Shown in pieces: positions 18,220-28,539 of a stretch of DNA of 64,000 nucleotides. Position 1 is the first letter of the stretch. Each line of letters opens with the position of its first letter. The notes under the pieces were generated by a model that was given only the letters and a program-made list of their open reading frames with translations, had not been told where the DNA came from and ran no database searches. The position numbers and the translations under genes were made by a program. Source of the stretch: an uncultured Pseudomonadales bacterium (lineage in GTDB: Bacteria > Pseudomonadota > Gammaproteobacteria > Pseudomonadales > Pseudohongiellaceae); contig CALSUH010000016.1 of assembly GCA_943789485.1 (NCBI GenBank), positions 22,706 through 86,705 of the forward strand, read 5' to 3'.

Positions 18220-20185
18220 CGACCAATGCTATTAATTCATCGCCAGCAGAATCCAGCGCAGCGAAATCGATTTGTAGAATATCTAAGAGATAGGCGTCTG
18301 TTATGCTCTTCGCAATGGGCCCGGCAACACTACTTCCGTGCTCACCGTTCTCTACAAAGACAGCGATGGCAATCTGTGGCTTTATGTTTGGGCTTTCAGC
18401 CGGCGCATAAGATATAAACAAAGCATGATCCTTGTTCGGGTCAGACACCTGAATATCTTCGCTCTGTAAAATCTCTTGGCTAATTCCCACCACCTGAGCC
18501 GAACCGGATTTTCCTGCCATTCTATAAGGCATCTCCCGGTCTTCCATAGCTATCGCCTCGTACGCCGTACCGTATTCGCGAAATACATCATTGTAAGCGC
18601 GATGCACTACCATCGTCATCGACTCTTCAATATAGCGCCAATAGTCAGGGTCATTTACTAAGACATCACTCACTGGATCTCGAATATCTGGCAGGTAAGG
18701 CTCGCCGTCAATAGCTTTCAACATCCGCGGCTGAACCACTTTACCTTTGTTTGCTATGATCGAGGCTGCCGTGGCTAGCTGCAGGGGAGTCGCCCACATA
18801 TAACCCTGACCGATCGAAGAATTTATCGTGTCTCCCGGATACCAAGGCTCGCCTCTAGTCTCCCGCTTCCAATCACGAGATGGCAACACGCCAGTTCTAG
18901 CGTAATTGATATCGACCGCGAAATTTTCCCCGAACCCGAACTGCGACATAAAACTATGCATGGTATCGATGCCCATGCGATTGCCCAGATCATAGAAAAA
19001 GGTATCGCAGGACTGGTAGATGGCTTTTTGTAGATTTGTATGACCGTGACCACCGCCGATGGCTGTTCGCAGCGTATAGTCACCCCAACGATAACTCACC
19101 CCCGGCAATCGAAAATAACCTGGATCTTCGATCGTGAACTCATAGTCGACGAGCCCATGCTGCAGACCACCCAAGCCAAGAAACGGTTTAACCGTTGAGC
19201 CGGGTGGGTACGGGTTTGTTGATCTATCGAACAGAGGTGTATTGATCTCGTCAGTAACGAGTACGCTATAGTTCTTCGTGCTAATTCCGGTCACGAACAG
19301 GTTCGGATCAAATCCAGGCTTGCTCACCATAGCTAAGATACCGCCAGTATTAGGATCTATCGCAACAACCGCACCGCGAAAGCCTCCCAGTGCTTCTTCC
19401 GCCACAATTTGTAGCTGGCTATCGAGGTAAAGAGAAATATTCTTCCCCGCAATCGGGTCGGTGCGATCAAGTCTCCGCATGACCTGACCTCTATTGTTTT
19501 TTTCTACAATTTCATAGCCAACTCTGCCATGCAGCAGATCTTCATATGTTCGCTCTATCCCCGTCTTGCCTATATGGTTTGTACCACCATAATTTTCTCT
19601 CTCTTCCTCATCGAAAGATTCCAGCTCCGCACGATTAATTTCTGAAACGTAGCCCACTGAATGCGCGGTAAGATCAGCGAAGGGGTATTGCCGCACAAAT
19701 TGAGGTTCGATTGCAATCCCAGGAAGCTTGAAGTTATTTACGGCGATCTTGGATTTATCCACCTCACTGAGAACATACCGTAGTGGCACAGAAGTAAACG
19801 GCACACGATTTCTACGCAGCCGGTTAGTGAACTGTTCTCTCTCATCATCAGACAAGTCTATTAGCGAGTCGAGATAGTCCAGAGTTTCTTCTAGGTCTGC
19901 AACCTGCTCCTGGACAATAGTTAAGTTAAAAATCGGTTGGTTGTCGGCGAGTAGCTGCCCTCTATTGTCGTAGATCAGACCGCGGGCAGGGGGAACATAT
20001 TGGGAATGCAACCGGTTTCCATCAGAGCGCGCCGAAAAGTACTCGTACTGGGAAACCTGCAGATTGATGAGCTTTATGATCAGGGCTGCAAATAGCAGCA
20101 GAACAAATACACCCGCTACGGCGAGGCGGTGGCTGAATAATGCCCGCTCTGCCTCGTGATCTTTAAGCTGCCATTTTCCTGCCAT
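18212..20185 (-). CDS. mrdA: Penicillin-binding protein 2 (elongation transpeptidase)
   Basis: 657 residues. One N-terminal membrane anchor is followed by a PBP dimerisation domain and a transpeptidase domain with PPGSTVKPF (SxxK), QSCDTFFYDLG (SxD) and AGKSGSAQVVG (KSG in place of KTG, normal for PBP2). It cross-links peptidoglycan during rod elongation with RodA. It is preceded by 199 bases without a gene after rlmH. Confidence 0.96.
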   Translation of the reverse strand: MAGKWQLKDHEAERALFSHRLAVAGVFVLLLFAALIIKLINLQVSQYEYFSARSDGNRLHSQYVPPARGLIYDNRGQLLADNQPIFNLTIVQEQVADLEETLDYLDSLIDLSDDEREQFTNRLRRNRVPFTSVPLRYVLSEVDKSKIAVNNFKLPGIAIEPQFVRQYPFADLTAHSVGYVSEINRAELESFDEEERENYGGTNHIGKTGIERTYEDLLHGRVGYEIVEKNNRGQVMRRLDRTDPIAGKNISLYLDSQLQIVAEEALGGFRGAVVAIDPNTGGILAMVSKPGFDPNLFVTGISTKNYSVLVTDEINTPLFDRSTNPYPPGSTVKPFLGLGGLQHGLVDYEFTIEDPGYFRLPGVSYRWGDYTLRTAIGGGHGHTNLQKAIYQSCDTFFYDLGNRMGIDTMHSFMSQFGFGENFAVDINYARTGVLPSRDWKRETRGEPWYPGDTINSSIGQGYMWATPLQLATAASIIANKGKVVQPRMLKAIDGEPYLPDIRDPVSDVLVNDPDYWRYIEESMTMVVHRAYNDVFREYGTAYEAIAMEDREMPYRMAGKSGSAQVVGISQEILQSEDIQVSDPNKDHALFISYAPAESPNIKPQIAIAVFVENGEHGSSVAGPIAKSITDAYLLDILQIDFAALDSAGDELIALVDE

Positions 20186-20384
20186 AGTTAGAATTTCCTA
20201 GCTGCAGTTAGATTAGTCAGCTAAGGGGCTGCTCACTAAAGAATTGCTTGCTACTTGGTGTTCGACAACAAGTCCAATAAATAGTTTTACTGCAATTACG
20301 GTTTACTCGTGATTCTACAATTTACCGCGCTTAGAGTGCTTCCCCGTAAAACTGATTCAATGCTTACAGCATCTCCATGCTCGC

Positions 20385-20855
20385 CTAGCCGCGATGATAG
20401 GGATGTCCCTTAATAATGCTGATCGCACGGTAGAACTGTTCGGTAATCACCACCCTCACTAAAGGGTGTGGAAATGTCAGCGCAGACAACGACCAACGTT
20501 CCGACGCTTTGGCCAAGCATTCTGCGCCCAAACCATCTGGACCGCCTATAAGTAGACTCAGATTATCGCCGTTCTGACGAAAATCAGATATCTTCCCAGC
20601 TAGATCCCCAGTGCTGAATGACTTACCAGCAACATCCAGCGCTACCACATAGTCTCCCGATGGAATCGAAGCTAGCAGCGCATCGCTCTCTTTCTTTCTA
20701 TATTGCTCACTATTGCTGTTCTTGGTGCGCTTGGCCATCGGTATTTCTATTAAAGAGAAGTCCAAATCAGACACCATGCGCTTCTGATACTCCGCGATAC
20801 CTTCCTGAACCCAGGCTGGCATCTTAGTACCCACACTTAATACCCTTACCTTCAC
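20385..20855 (-). CDS. rlmH: 23S rRNA pseudouridine-1915 N3-methyltransferase
   Basis: 156 residues, a small SPOUT methyltransferase. The knot signature LLIGGPDGLG and the C-terminal LTFPHPLVRVVITEQFYRA with HPYHRG are diagnostic. It overlaps rsfS by 4 bases. Confidence 0.97.
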   Translation of the reverse strand: MKVRVLSVGTKMPAWVQEGIAEYQKRMVSDLDFSLIEIPMAKRTKNSNSEQYRKKESDALLASIPSGDYVVALDVAGKSFSTGDLAGKISDFRQNGDNLSLLIGGPDGLGAECLAKASERWSLSALTFPHPLVRVVITEQFYRAISIIKGHPYHRG

Positions 20856-21217
20856 GCCTCAGGGTTTTCCGATTCAGCATCCAGCGCAGGCTTCTCTTCA
20901 AAAATCCAAAGCTCTTCCAAATTATAAAGAGCACGCACCGGTGCCAGCATCAAATGTAGAACGACACCACCCAGATCAACCAGGACCCATTCCGAGGCGA
21001 GCTTACCTTCCATGCCCACCATTTCCTGCCCCGCGTCCTTCACCGATTTGCTTACCGACTCCGCCAACGCCTTCAGATGCGTACTCGAAGTCCCTGTTAC
21101 GATAACCATATAATCCGTAATTGAAGTCAATCTTTCGACATTAATACAGCGAATCGATTGACCCTTTAGGTCCTTCACTGCCTCAACAACTATTTCTGAT
21201 AATTCTGTACTATTCAA
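20852..21217 (-). CDS. rsfS: Ribosome silencing factor RsfS
   Basis: 121 residues of the Iojap/RsfS family. Landmarks are the DLKGQSIRCINV region, TDYMVIVTGTSSTHLKALAES and SEWVLVDLGGVVLHLM. It binds uL14 and blocks subunit joining under starvation. The next gene, rlmH, starts within its end; nadD lies 22 bases upstream. Confidence 0.96.
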   Translation of the reverse strand: MNSTELSEIVVEAVKDLKGQSIRCINVERLTSITDYMVIVTGTSSTHLKALAESVSKSVKDAGQEMVGMEGKLASEWVLVDLGGVVLHLMLAPVRALYNLEELWIFEEKPALDAESENPEA

Positions 21218-21239
21218 ACCGCAGTCTCACTCTAGTTAA

Positions 21240-21872
21240 CTAATTCTGATAAAGAGAATTGTCTTTAATGTATTGAACGATTTCAGCATCAAGCTCCGCG
21301 GACACATCATCGCCTCTCGTTATTTTCTTCCTGATTTCACTCGATGCCATCGCATAATCAAAGTTCTCACAAAAGATGATCTTGCCATTGCGGCAAGCCA
21401 GCATCTGCTCACTTGTATCCACCCGCCTGTGTTTGATATCAACAGCACGCAGCGTTTCATTCGAGAGAGTCGCACCCTGTCTCGACAATACCAGCAGATG
21501 GCTCAATTCCAGAATCTTCTGCCAATCGTGCCATTCGGGCAGGCTATTAAACGAATCCACACCGAGCACGAACACCAACATACTGTGCCGTGTCTTAAGT
21601 TCGGTGAGTGTATCAACCGTATAAGACACTCGATCCCGTTGTAACTCGATAGGATCTACTTCTATTTGTGGATAGCAAGCAGTTGCCAGCGTAAGCATTG
21701 CCAATCGATGTCCAGCCTGCGTGTTAGGCACGGCCTTGTGGTTAGGCAAGTGACAGGGGATCATTTTGAGCCTCTGCAGGGATAAGAATTCTAGCGCGAA
21801 CTGTGCGGCACTCACATGTCCCTTGTGCACTGGGTCAAATAAGCCGCCAAGCACGGCTAAGGGAGAGTTCAT
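21240..21872 (-). CDS. nadD: Nicotinate-nucleotide adenylyltransferase
   Basis: 210 residues. The nucleotidyltransferase motif [11 protein letters not shown] is at the N-terminus and [10 protein letters not shown] near the C-terminus. It makes deamido-NAD from NaMN and ATP. It overlaps the 3' end of proA by 4 bases. Confidence 0.96.
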   Translation of the reverse strand: MNSPLAVLGGLFDPVHKGHVSAAQFALEFLSLQRLKMIPCHLPNHKAVPNTQAGHRLAMLTLATACYPQIEVDPIELQRDRVSYTVDTLTELKTRHSMLVFVLGVDSFNSLPEWHDWQKILELSHLLVLSRQGATLSNETLRAVDIKHRRVDTSEQMLACRNGKIIFCENFDYAMASSEIRKKITRGDDVSAELDAEIVQYIKDNSLYQN

Positions 21873-23129
21873 TGCCTGATATGCCCGTCCCCCAGCACGA
21901 TATACTTCTGCGAAGTAAGGCCTTCAAGGCCTACCGGGCCACGCGCATGAAGCTTGTCTGTCGAGATGCCAATTTCAGCTCCAAGGCCGTATTCGAATCC
22001 ATCGGCAAATCGGGTAGACGCGTTTATCATCACCGAACTCGAATCGACCTCTCTTAGGAACTGCTGCGCGCGCGTGTAGTCCTCGGTCACAATAGATTCC
22101 GTGTGCTGCGAGCTATAGGTATTGATATGACTAATCGCCGCATCCACATCAGCGACTATCTTTATCGACAATATGGGTGCTAGATATTCTGTTTCCCAAT
22201 CCTCGATGGAAGCCGGGTTAACACCCTCTACTAGAGCACGCGTATTTTCACAACCGCGCAGTTCTACGCCCTTCTCTATTAATTGCTCACACAAAGCGGG
22301 TAGCACCTGTGCGGCTATTTTTTCGGCGACTAACAGCGACTCCAACGTGCAGCATGTTCCATAGCGCTGAGTCTTCGCGTTAATCACTACCGGTATCGCC
22401 TTCTCGATATCTGCCTTATCATCTATATAGACATGACAATTTCCATCCAGGTGCTTAATTACCGGCACTTTCGCATCGGCACTAATCCTCGCTATAAGGC
22501 CTTTCCCGCCTCGAGGAATGATCACGTCGACAAATTCGGGCATAGTAATCAAAAGCCCTACCGCATCCCGGTCGGGTCGATCCAGAACCTGAACTACATG
22601 CTCGCTCAAACCTGCCTGTTCCAATCCTGTCTTGATACAAGCCGCTATAGCTTGGTTCGAATTAATTGCCTCTGAACCACCTCGCAAGATTGTGGCGTTA
22701 CCAGATTTCAGGCAGAGGCTAGCTGCCTCACAAGTCACATTGGGTCGCGATTCGTAGATTATGCCAATTACACCAAGAGGCACTCGCATCCTACCTACTT
22801 GTATGCCGCTAGGGCGATACTTGAGATCGGAGATGGCACCACGCAGGATCATCCAGAGCCGCTACCTGCCTAAGCCCCTCGATCATGTTGTCGATTCGCG
22901 CGGCATTCAGTTCCAGGCGGTCGAGCAACGCTGCATCTAAACCTTTCACTTTGCCTGCCTGCATATCTTGCTCATTGGCCTCAATAAGCTGGCCCCGATT
23001 AGCATCGATCGCTTCGGCTATAGCATTCAGTGCGGTATTTTTCTGCGCTGTGCTAGCCTTAGCGATCTGGCCCGATGCCTGTCTCGCCTGACGTCCCAGC
23101 TGCTGCATGTAGTTCTCGATATCAGTCAT
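21869..23129 (-). pseudogene. proA: Gamma-glutamyl phosphate reductase, one-base frameshift
   Basis: Two overlapping reading frames together give a whole ProA: residues 1-95 from 23129 down to about 22845, the rest from about 22844 to 21869. Total length corresponds to about 419 residues, as usual. The join lies in the [15 protein letters not shown] stretch: GCGT (22844-22841) stands where one codon is expected, so one base is inserted. Downstream motifs ([27 protein letters not shown] with the catalytic Cys, the C-terminal [15 protein letters not shown]) are intact. The reductase makes glutamate semialdehyde for proline. A sequencing or assembly error is as likely as a real mutation, since nothing else has decayed. 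Confidence 0.9.
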
Positions 23130-23383
23130 TTTTACTTTCTTTTTACTTACTCTGTATCGTACCTACTTGGCACGCTACGCAATTAATTTGATGGCCACTC
23201 ACTGAAATCGGCAGCCTCTGACGAAAAAGTACCCGTGTAAACGGACGCACAGCTGCCCAAAGCAACGAATTATAACCCAAAACCCGCTGTTGCGGGCCCA
23301 ATGCGCGGATATAGCGTAGACAGGCGGTAACCCCAGCCTTTATGCTCTATTCCATCCAAATTAGTTCAAAATAGGTGGTAGTA

Positions 23384-24847
23384 ATGGAATCGATACCAGA
23401 CTCATCGCTGCGTCCTGCGACAGTAATGCAGGCACTAGTACCGATTCTCGTGCTAATCAGCCTCCTCTCCTTCTCTGTATACCTGTTCGGCGAAGATGCG
23501 AGCTACGGTCCCAACCAAATAGCACTCATCATCGGCGCCGTGGTCGCCTCGACAATTGGCTGGAGCAACGGCCAGCAATGGCAGCAAATCGAGAACGCCA
23601 TTATAAAAGGGGTAACTATAGCCCTGAAGCCTATTCTAATCCTCTTTTGTGTGGGGCTACTCATCGGCAGCTGGATTCTCTCCGGCACGGTGCCGACCAT
23701 GATCTACTACAGCCTACTTATCTTGGACCCAGCAATCTTCTATGCGGCAAGCTGTTTAATTTGCGGCATAATCGCTCTAAGCATAGGTAGCTCTTGGACC
23801 GTAGCAGGTACCGTGGGTATCGCGCTCATCGGAGCTGCAGCTGGCCTTGGCCTCTCGGTAGAAATTACCGCTGGTGCGATTATTTCCGGCGCCTATTTCG
23901 GCGACAAGATGTCTCCCCTTTCTGAAACCACTAATCTAGCCCCAGCAGTAGCAGGGACTGACCTCTTTTCTCACATTTCTCATATGGTCTGGACCACTAT
24001 CCCGAGCATCGTGATAGCTCTCGTGCTTTACGCCATAATTGGGCTAAACATTGATACTGACAATAGTGCCAACGACCTTGCTGTGACTATGCAGTTAATC
24101 CAAGACAACTTCACTATTAATCCATTCATGTTGATACCGGTGATTGCCCTGCTGATTATGGCCCAGAAAAAACTGCCGCCTATTCCGACAATTCTCGCGG
24201 GCGCCTTTGTCGGCGTGGTGCTGGCTCTATTGTTTCAGCAAAGCGCCGTACTGAGTTTGGCAGGCGATACACCGAATGTTTTCCTCGGTCTATTCAAGGG
24301 AACCTGGCAGACACTATTCGACGGCTTCTCTTTGTCGAGCGGCAATGAAACGCTGGATGATTTGATGACCCGTGGTGGCATGAGCTCAATGCTTAATACG
24401 GTATGGCTAATTCTCTGCGCCATGGTGTTCGGCGCGGTGATGGATCATACCGGGCTACTGCATTGCCTAGTTAACTACGCTCTGTCCTTCGTACACAGCA
24501 CAGGAAGCCTGATTACCACAACGATACTCACCTGCATCGGCGCCAACATCATTACCTCCGATCAGTACATTTCAATTGTACTGCCGGGCCGCATGTACAA
24601 AATGGAATTCCAGAATAGAAATTTAGACGCGAAGAATCTGTCTCGCTGCCTAGAAGACGCCGGCACCATGACATCGCCGCTCATACCTTGGAATACCTGC
24701 GGCGCCTACATGGCAGGAACCTTAGGTGTAGCAACCTTCTCCTACCTACCCTATTGCTTCTTCAACCTGATCTGTCCCGTCATCGCAGTGATCTATGGCT
24801 ACACGAACTTCAAAATTGCCCCTTTGGTTGCAGAACAGCCGGCCTAA
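23384..24847 (+). CDS. nhaC: Na+/H+ antiporter NhaC
   Basis: 487 residues from the ATG at 23384, which has AGGTGG just upstream; a GTG at 23375 is in frame but too close to that site. About ten to twelve membrane segments. NhaC features include GSSWTVAGTVGIALIG, the GAIISGAYFGDKMSPLSETTNL core and the late NTCGAYMAGTLGV stretch. It exports Na+ for protons. It is divergent from proA and ends 30 bases from the convergent DUF523 gene. Confidence 0.92.
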   Translation: MESIPDSSLRPATVMQALVPILVLISLLSFSVYLFGEDASYGPNQIALIIGAVVASTIGWSNGQQWQQIENAIIKGVTIALKPILILFCVGLLIGSWILSGTVPTMIYYSLLILDPAIFYAASCLICGIIALSIGSSWTVAGTVGIALIGAAAGLGLSVEITAGAIISGAYFGDKMSPLSETTNLAPAVAGTDLFSHISHMVWTTIPSIVIALVLYAIIGLNIDTDNSANDLAVTMQLIQDNFTINPFMLIPVIALLIMAQKKLPPIPTILAGAFVGVVLALLFQQSAVLSLAGDTPNVFLGLFKGTWQTLFDGFSLSSGNETLDDLMTRGGMSSMLNTVWLILCAMVFGAVMDHTGLLHCLVNYALSFVHSTGSLITTTILTCIGANIITSDQYISIVLPGRMYKMEFQNRNLDAKNLSRCLEDAGTMTSPLIPWNTCGAYMAGTLGVATFSYLPYCFFNLICPVIAVIYGYTNFKIAPLVAEQPA

Positions 24848-24877
24848 AACCTTTCACCGAGCTGTCTTCTTTGCTGG

Positions 24878-25861
24878 CTAGATATGATTCTGTAGGCACA
24901 TTTCTTCGGGATAGGGATTCATATACCAGGAGTTGGCGATGTAGGCATCTGGGTGCTTTCTAAAGAAATGATTGAGCAGAGTGATCGGCACAATCAGCGG
25001 CAATTGACCGAGGCGATATTTTTCTACAGTTTCAGTCAGTTCTAACTTATCATCCGCACCTAAAGGCTTCTTAAGATAGCCTTGAATATGCTGCAAGACG
25101 TTGACGTGATTTCCTCGCGTTGCCGGAATCTTCAGCACACGCATTAGCCCCAGCAAATACTCCTCTGCCACCTCTAGGACGTTCTCCTTACGCGCTGCAG
25201 CAAGTAACTGCCCAAGTTCCCGGTAACGGTTTTGATTGTGACTCATGATGATTAGTTTGTGCCGTGCATGAAACTTCAACAGATCATTGAGCGTCATTCC
25301 CTGCTCGTTGAGTTGCTTCCAGCGACTCATGATAAAAACTCGCTGTATGAAGTTTTCCCTTAATACGGCATCCCCAAGGCGACCCTCTTCTTCTACTGGG
25401 AGATAAGGGAAATTCTCCATCATCTTACCGGCGTAGATGCCGACACCCTCACGAATTGGCATAACGTCATCCCAGATTTTAACACGCTCCATACCGCAAC
25501 TCGGAGAGTCCTTTTTCACTATATAGCCGCATAAATTGCTATGCCATTGCTTCTTTTCATTTGCAGATTTTGCTAGCGCATCGCTGAAGTCTGGCTCGGG
25601 GTTGTCGACCGGAATGCAGCGAATAACATCCGAGCCTTTTCGCGAAAGGCGGATCGGCTTGCGTGGTATACCTAGACCTATATCCAGCTCCGGGCAAAAT
25701 GCTTGGAGATCAAAATACTGACCCAGAGTCTTCCCGACATAGGAGTTGTTCTTGTGCCCGCCGTCATAGCGAACTTTCTCGCCGAGCAGACAGCTACTAA
25801 TACCTACAGGTATCTTGTTGTTTTGCTCTTCGATCTGTTCAGAAGTTTCTTCTGCGGTCAT
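24878..25861 (-). CDS. DUF523-DUF1722 protein (YbgA/Tds-like)
   Basis: 327 residues from ATG 25861, which forms an ATGA overlap with the GIY-YIG gene. The N-terminal DUF523 part (to about 155) has the pattern [19 protein letters not shown] and [13 protein letters not shown] with conserved cysteines; the C-terminal DUF1722 part (about 190-310) is helical, with [24 protein letters not shown]523 proteins include thiouracil desulfidases; for this two-domain form the role is uncertain. Light-response and DNA-repair contexts have been noted in relatives, but nothing here supports either. Confidence 0.85.
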   Translation of the reverse strand: MTAEETSEQIEEQNNKIPVGISSCLLGEKVRYDGGHKNNSYVGKTLGQYFDLQAFCPELDIGLGIPRKPIRLSRKGSDVIRCIPVDNPEPDFSDALAKSANEKKQWHSNLCGYIVKKDSPSCGMERVKIWDDVMPIREGVGIYAGKMMENFPYLPVEEEGRLGDAVLRENFIQRVFIMSRWKQLNEQGMTLNDLLKFHARHKLIIMSHNQNRYRELGQLLAAARKENVLEVAEEYLLGLMRVLKIPATRGNHVNVLQHIQGYLKKPLGADDKLELTETVEKYRLGQLPLIVPITLLNHFFRKHPDAYIANSWYMNPYPEEMCLQNHI

Positions 25862-26178
25862 TTTTCCTGAAGCCACGTTTTCAATTCCTCTAGGTCGACA
25901 GTGCGGCTTATTAACCGCTCCTTATCTGTTCTGCTTAATTGCTTGACCTTATACTCCAGCTTGAGCGCATCAGATCTATTGCCTACAACTATTTTAAAAT
26001 CAAGCGTCAATGGTCCTTTTCCACGCAACGCCTTTGCGCCCTTATTCTTCTTGTCTTTATTTTGATGCTCGGACAAACGCCGCTGAACATCTGTAGTCAC
26101 TCCCGTGTAGAGACTGCCCTCAAAAGTACGTACAAGATAGAGCGACCATTTTGCCGCTTCTTCATTCTCTGCAGTCAT
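25858..26178 (-). CDS. GIY-YIG nuclease-family protein (YhbQ/UPF0213-like)
   Basis: 106 residues. The GIY-YIG fold is seen as WSLYLVRT, then [17 protein letters not shown] with the catalytic Arg and His, then the late [10 protein letters not shown] with the Glu. It is a single-domain protein of the YhbQ kind; DNA processing is possible but unproven for the family. It is translationally coupled to the DUF523-DUF1722 gene and starts 9 bases after the MBL gene stop. Confidence 0.88.
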   Translation of the reverse strand: MTAENEEAAKWSLYLVRTFEGSLYTGVTTDVQRRLSEHQNKDKKNKGAKALRGKGPLTLDFKIVVGNRSDALKLEYKVKQLSRTDKERLISRTVDLEELKTWLQEK

Positions 26179-26187
26179 AGCTTGTGC

Positions 26188-27030
26188 TTAGCGCAGTTCC
26201 CAGAGCTCGTTGTTGCATTGAATCCGTTCATCGCGCTGCAGCTTTAACAAGTGGGCCAGAAGCGTTCTCTTGGCCCAAGGGATAAGTTGTTTGGCCACGT
26301 CGTCATAGACGGTTAACACCAGTTCATCCAAACTGACCGCACCCAAGCTTTCCAGCCCAGCGACTACCTTGCGCTCTCTTTTTAAACGGTGTGCTATAAG
26401 CTTCTCAATTTCGTGATGAGGTTCCCTCATCACTGTGCCATGACCAGGCGCCAAAGCCTTGAGCGGGATCAGCAATAGCCTCTGTAAGGCATTGAGGTAG
26501 GCTGTCATATCTCCATCCGGCGGGAGGATTACCGAGGTCGTTCCCTGCAGGACATGATCCCCGGTAAAGAGCAACTGCTCTTCATTAAGCAAAAAGCAGA
26601 TATGGTTCGAAACATGTCCTGGGGTCGCAATCAGCTGCACGCTGTACTCGCCACAGTCGATAATTTCTCCGTCGCGCCAGAGTTTGTCCGGCGCAAATGT
26701 CTTGTCGTGGCCAGCCACATCAGGAGCTTTCAAGCCAACCAACCTTGCTCCCGTTGCCTCCTGCAAAGCTAAAGCGCCAGGCGAGTGGTCAGCGTGTGTA
26801 TGGGTGATTAGAATATTCTCCAGCGTCGCGTCGCCTATGGCTTGAAGAAAATTCTGCAACTGAGCCTCATCTGCCGGGCCAGGGTCCAAAAGCGACAGGC
26901 GTTCCTCACCGATCAGGTAGCTATTCGTTCCTGGGCCAGTCATCGGGCCCGGATTAAGCCCTAATAGGCGCCTTACCGGCACAGTTTCTGTTTCGATGGG
27001 GATCGCGACCCCTGCATCCAATTCATTCAT
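26188..27030 (-). CDS. MBL-fold metallo-hydrolase (LACTB2-like)
   Basis: 280 residues. It has the metallo-beta-lactamase signature THTHADHSPGA (about residue 97), then CGEYSVQLIATPGHVSNHICFLL, FTGDHVL and APGHGT, and a C-terminal winged-helix-like part. This layout matches the LACTB2-like group of hydrolases/nucleases. There is no signal peptide, so it is cytosolic. It probably forms an operon with the GIY-YIG and DUF523 genes downstream. Confidence 0.88.
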   Translation of the reverse strand: MNELDAGVAIPIETETVPVRRLLGLNPGPMTGPGTNSYLIGEERLSLLDPGPADEAQLQNFLQAIGDATLENILITHTHADHSPGALALQEATGARLVGLKAPDVAGHDKTFAPDKLWRDGEIIDCGEYSVQLIATPGHVSNHICFLLNEEQLLFTGDHVLQGTTSVILPPDGDMTAYLNALQRLLLIPLKALAPGHGTVMREPHHEIEKLIAHRLKRERKVVAGLESLGAVSLDELVLTVYDDVAKQLIPWAKRTLLAHLLKLQRDERIQCNNELWELR

Positions 27031-27319
27031 CGGTTTTCCTTGTGATTAATTCCTTTCCAGGCCAATAAATTGGAGGCTTGAGAAGGTGATGCTACTCTGC
27101 AGAAATCCGGCTGGAGTTTCCGCTCGAATCACGACATAATTGCCCGCGTTATTTCTAGGATGGCGTGGCGTATAGACTGCCTTCAGCCCTCGAAAACCAG
27201 CTTTTAGAATACACCCTCAACATGGACACTCGCTATATTAGCTATCATTAGCGCTTATCGCTATAGCCATGTCATATAGCCAAATCACTAAAAGAAAGTA
27301 AAACAGCTCAGGAAATCAA
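27031..27319. other. Divergent spacer between MBL gene and serA
   Basis: No gene. It should contain the serA promoter. Several short inverted repeats built on TAGC/GCTA (TAGCG-CTTAT-CGCTA around 27250) lie 60-70 bases before serA and could be a regulator site; this is only a suggestion. serA starts at 27320 behind AGGAAAT. Confidence 0.4.
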
Positions 27320-28501
27320 ATGCACAAAATCAAGACCTATAATGCTATCTCCAAGAAGGGATTAACGCGCTTTCGCCGTGACCAATTCCAAGTCGACCCA
27401 GAGTTAACTGACCCTGATGCCATTCTGCTGCGAAGCCACAAATTAGATGCATCCGCCATAGGCAAGAGCCTCAAAGCAGTCGCCCGAGCAGGTGCTGGTA
27501 CGAACAACGTGCCTGTCGATGCCTGCACCCAGGCTGGGGTTGTCGTATTCAACACCCCTGGCGCAAATGCTAACGCCGTTAAGGAACTAGTCTTGTGTGG
27601 ACTTCTCCTCGCCTCACGAGGAATTGTCCCAGGCATTGGATTTGCCAGCACGCAGACTGAAATCAAAGACGAAGCCGAATTATCCAAGTTAATGGAGCAA
27701 GAGAAAAAGCGCTTCAAGGGCCGTGAGATTTCTGGAAAAACGTTAGGAGTGATTGGCCTAGGCGCGATTGGTTCCCTAGTTGCCGAAATGGCGATCGATC
27801 TGGGCATGAATGTGCAAGGCTATGATCCTGCCCTCTCAGTAGACGCCGCATGGCGCCTGTCAAGTAAGGTACGACGCAAAGAGAACATAGCATCCTTGGT
27901 TGCTAGCTCCGATTTTATCTCACTGCATCTACCAGTATTAGATTCAACACGCGATTTGATCAACGCGGAAATCTTCGCATCCATGAAAGATGGCACCTGC
28001 CTTGTAAACTTTGCGCGCGATGAGATCGTCGATTCTCAGGCTCTTCTCGAAGCTCTAGAGTCGGGAAAGCTCGGCAAATACGTGAGTGATTTTCCTCGAC
28101 CTGAGCTGATGGGCAGAGAGGATGTCATCTCTATGCCGCATATCGGCGCCAGCACCAACGAGGCTGAAGAAAATTGTGCGATTATGGGCGCAGACCAGCT
28201 GATGGACTTTCTTGAGAACGGGAATATCAAGAATTCGGTTAATTTCCCTACCTCGTTCCTAGATCGAACTGCCGATGCAGGAAGTTGTACTCGCCTAGCC
28301 ATCTGCAATCGTAACGTACCCAAGATGCTGGGTCAGATATTATCGGTACTTGCGGATCAGAATATCAATGTACGAGACATGCTTAATAAGAGTCGCGCTG
28401 ATATCGCTTACAACCTAATCGACTTGGAGGCGCGACCTTCCGAAGAAGCACTAACTGCGATTTCTGAAATCGAAGATGTAATCAAAGTTACTCTGCTTTA
28501 A
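27320..28501 (+). CDS. serA: D-3-phosphoglycerate dehydrogenase
   Basis: 393 residues. First step of serine synthesis: 3-phosphoglycerate plus NAD+ to 3-phosphohydroxypyruvate. The Rossmann motif is GVIGLGAIGSLVA (about 146-158). The catalytic set is Arg in VNFARDEIV, Glu in the RPEL loop and His in MPHIGAST. A C-terminal ACT domain (about 320-393), with NRNVPKMLGQILSVLAD, suggests serine feedback. It belongs to the short ACT-bearing type without the intervening ASB domain. serC follows after 38 bases. Confidence 0.95.
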   Translation: MHKIKTYNAISKKGLTRFRRDQFQVDPELTDPDAILLRSHKLDASAIGKSLKAVARAGAGTNNVPVDACTQAGVVVFNTPGANANAVKELVLCGLLLASRGIVPGIGFASTQTEIKDEAELSKLMEQEKKRFKGREISGKTLGVIGLGAIGSLVAEMAIDLGMNVQGYDPALSVDAAWRLSSKVRRKENIASLVASSDFISLHLPVLDSTRDLINAEIFASMKDGTCLVNFARDEIVDSQALLEALESGKLGKYVSDFPRPELMGREDVISMPHIGASTNEAEENCAIMGADQLMDFLENGNIKNSVNFPTSFLDRTADAGSCTRLAICNRNVPKMLGQILSVLADQNINVRDMLNKSRADIAYNLIDLEARPSEEALTAISEIEDVIKVTLL

Positions 28502-28539
28502 CACACCAAACACTAACAATTACTATTGGAATTAAGACA

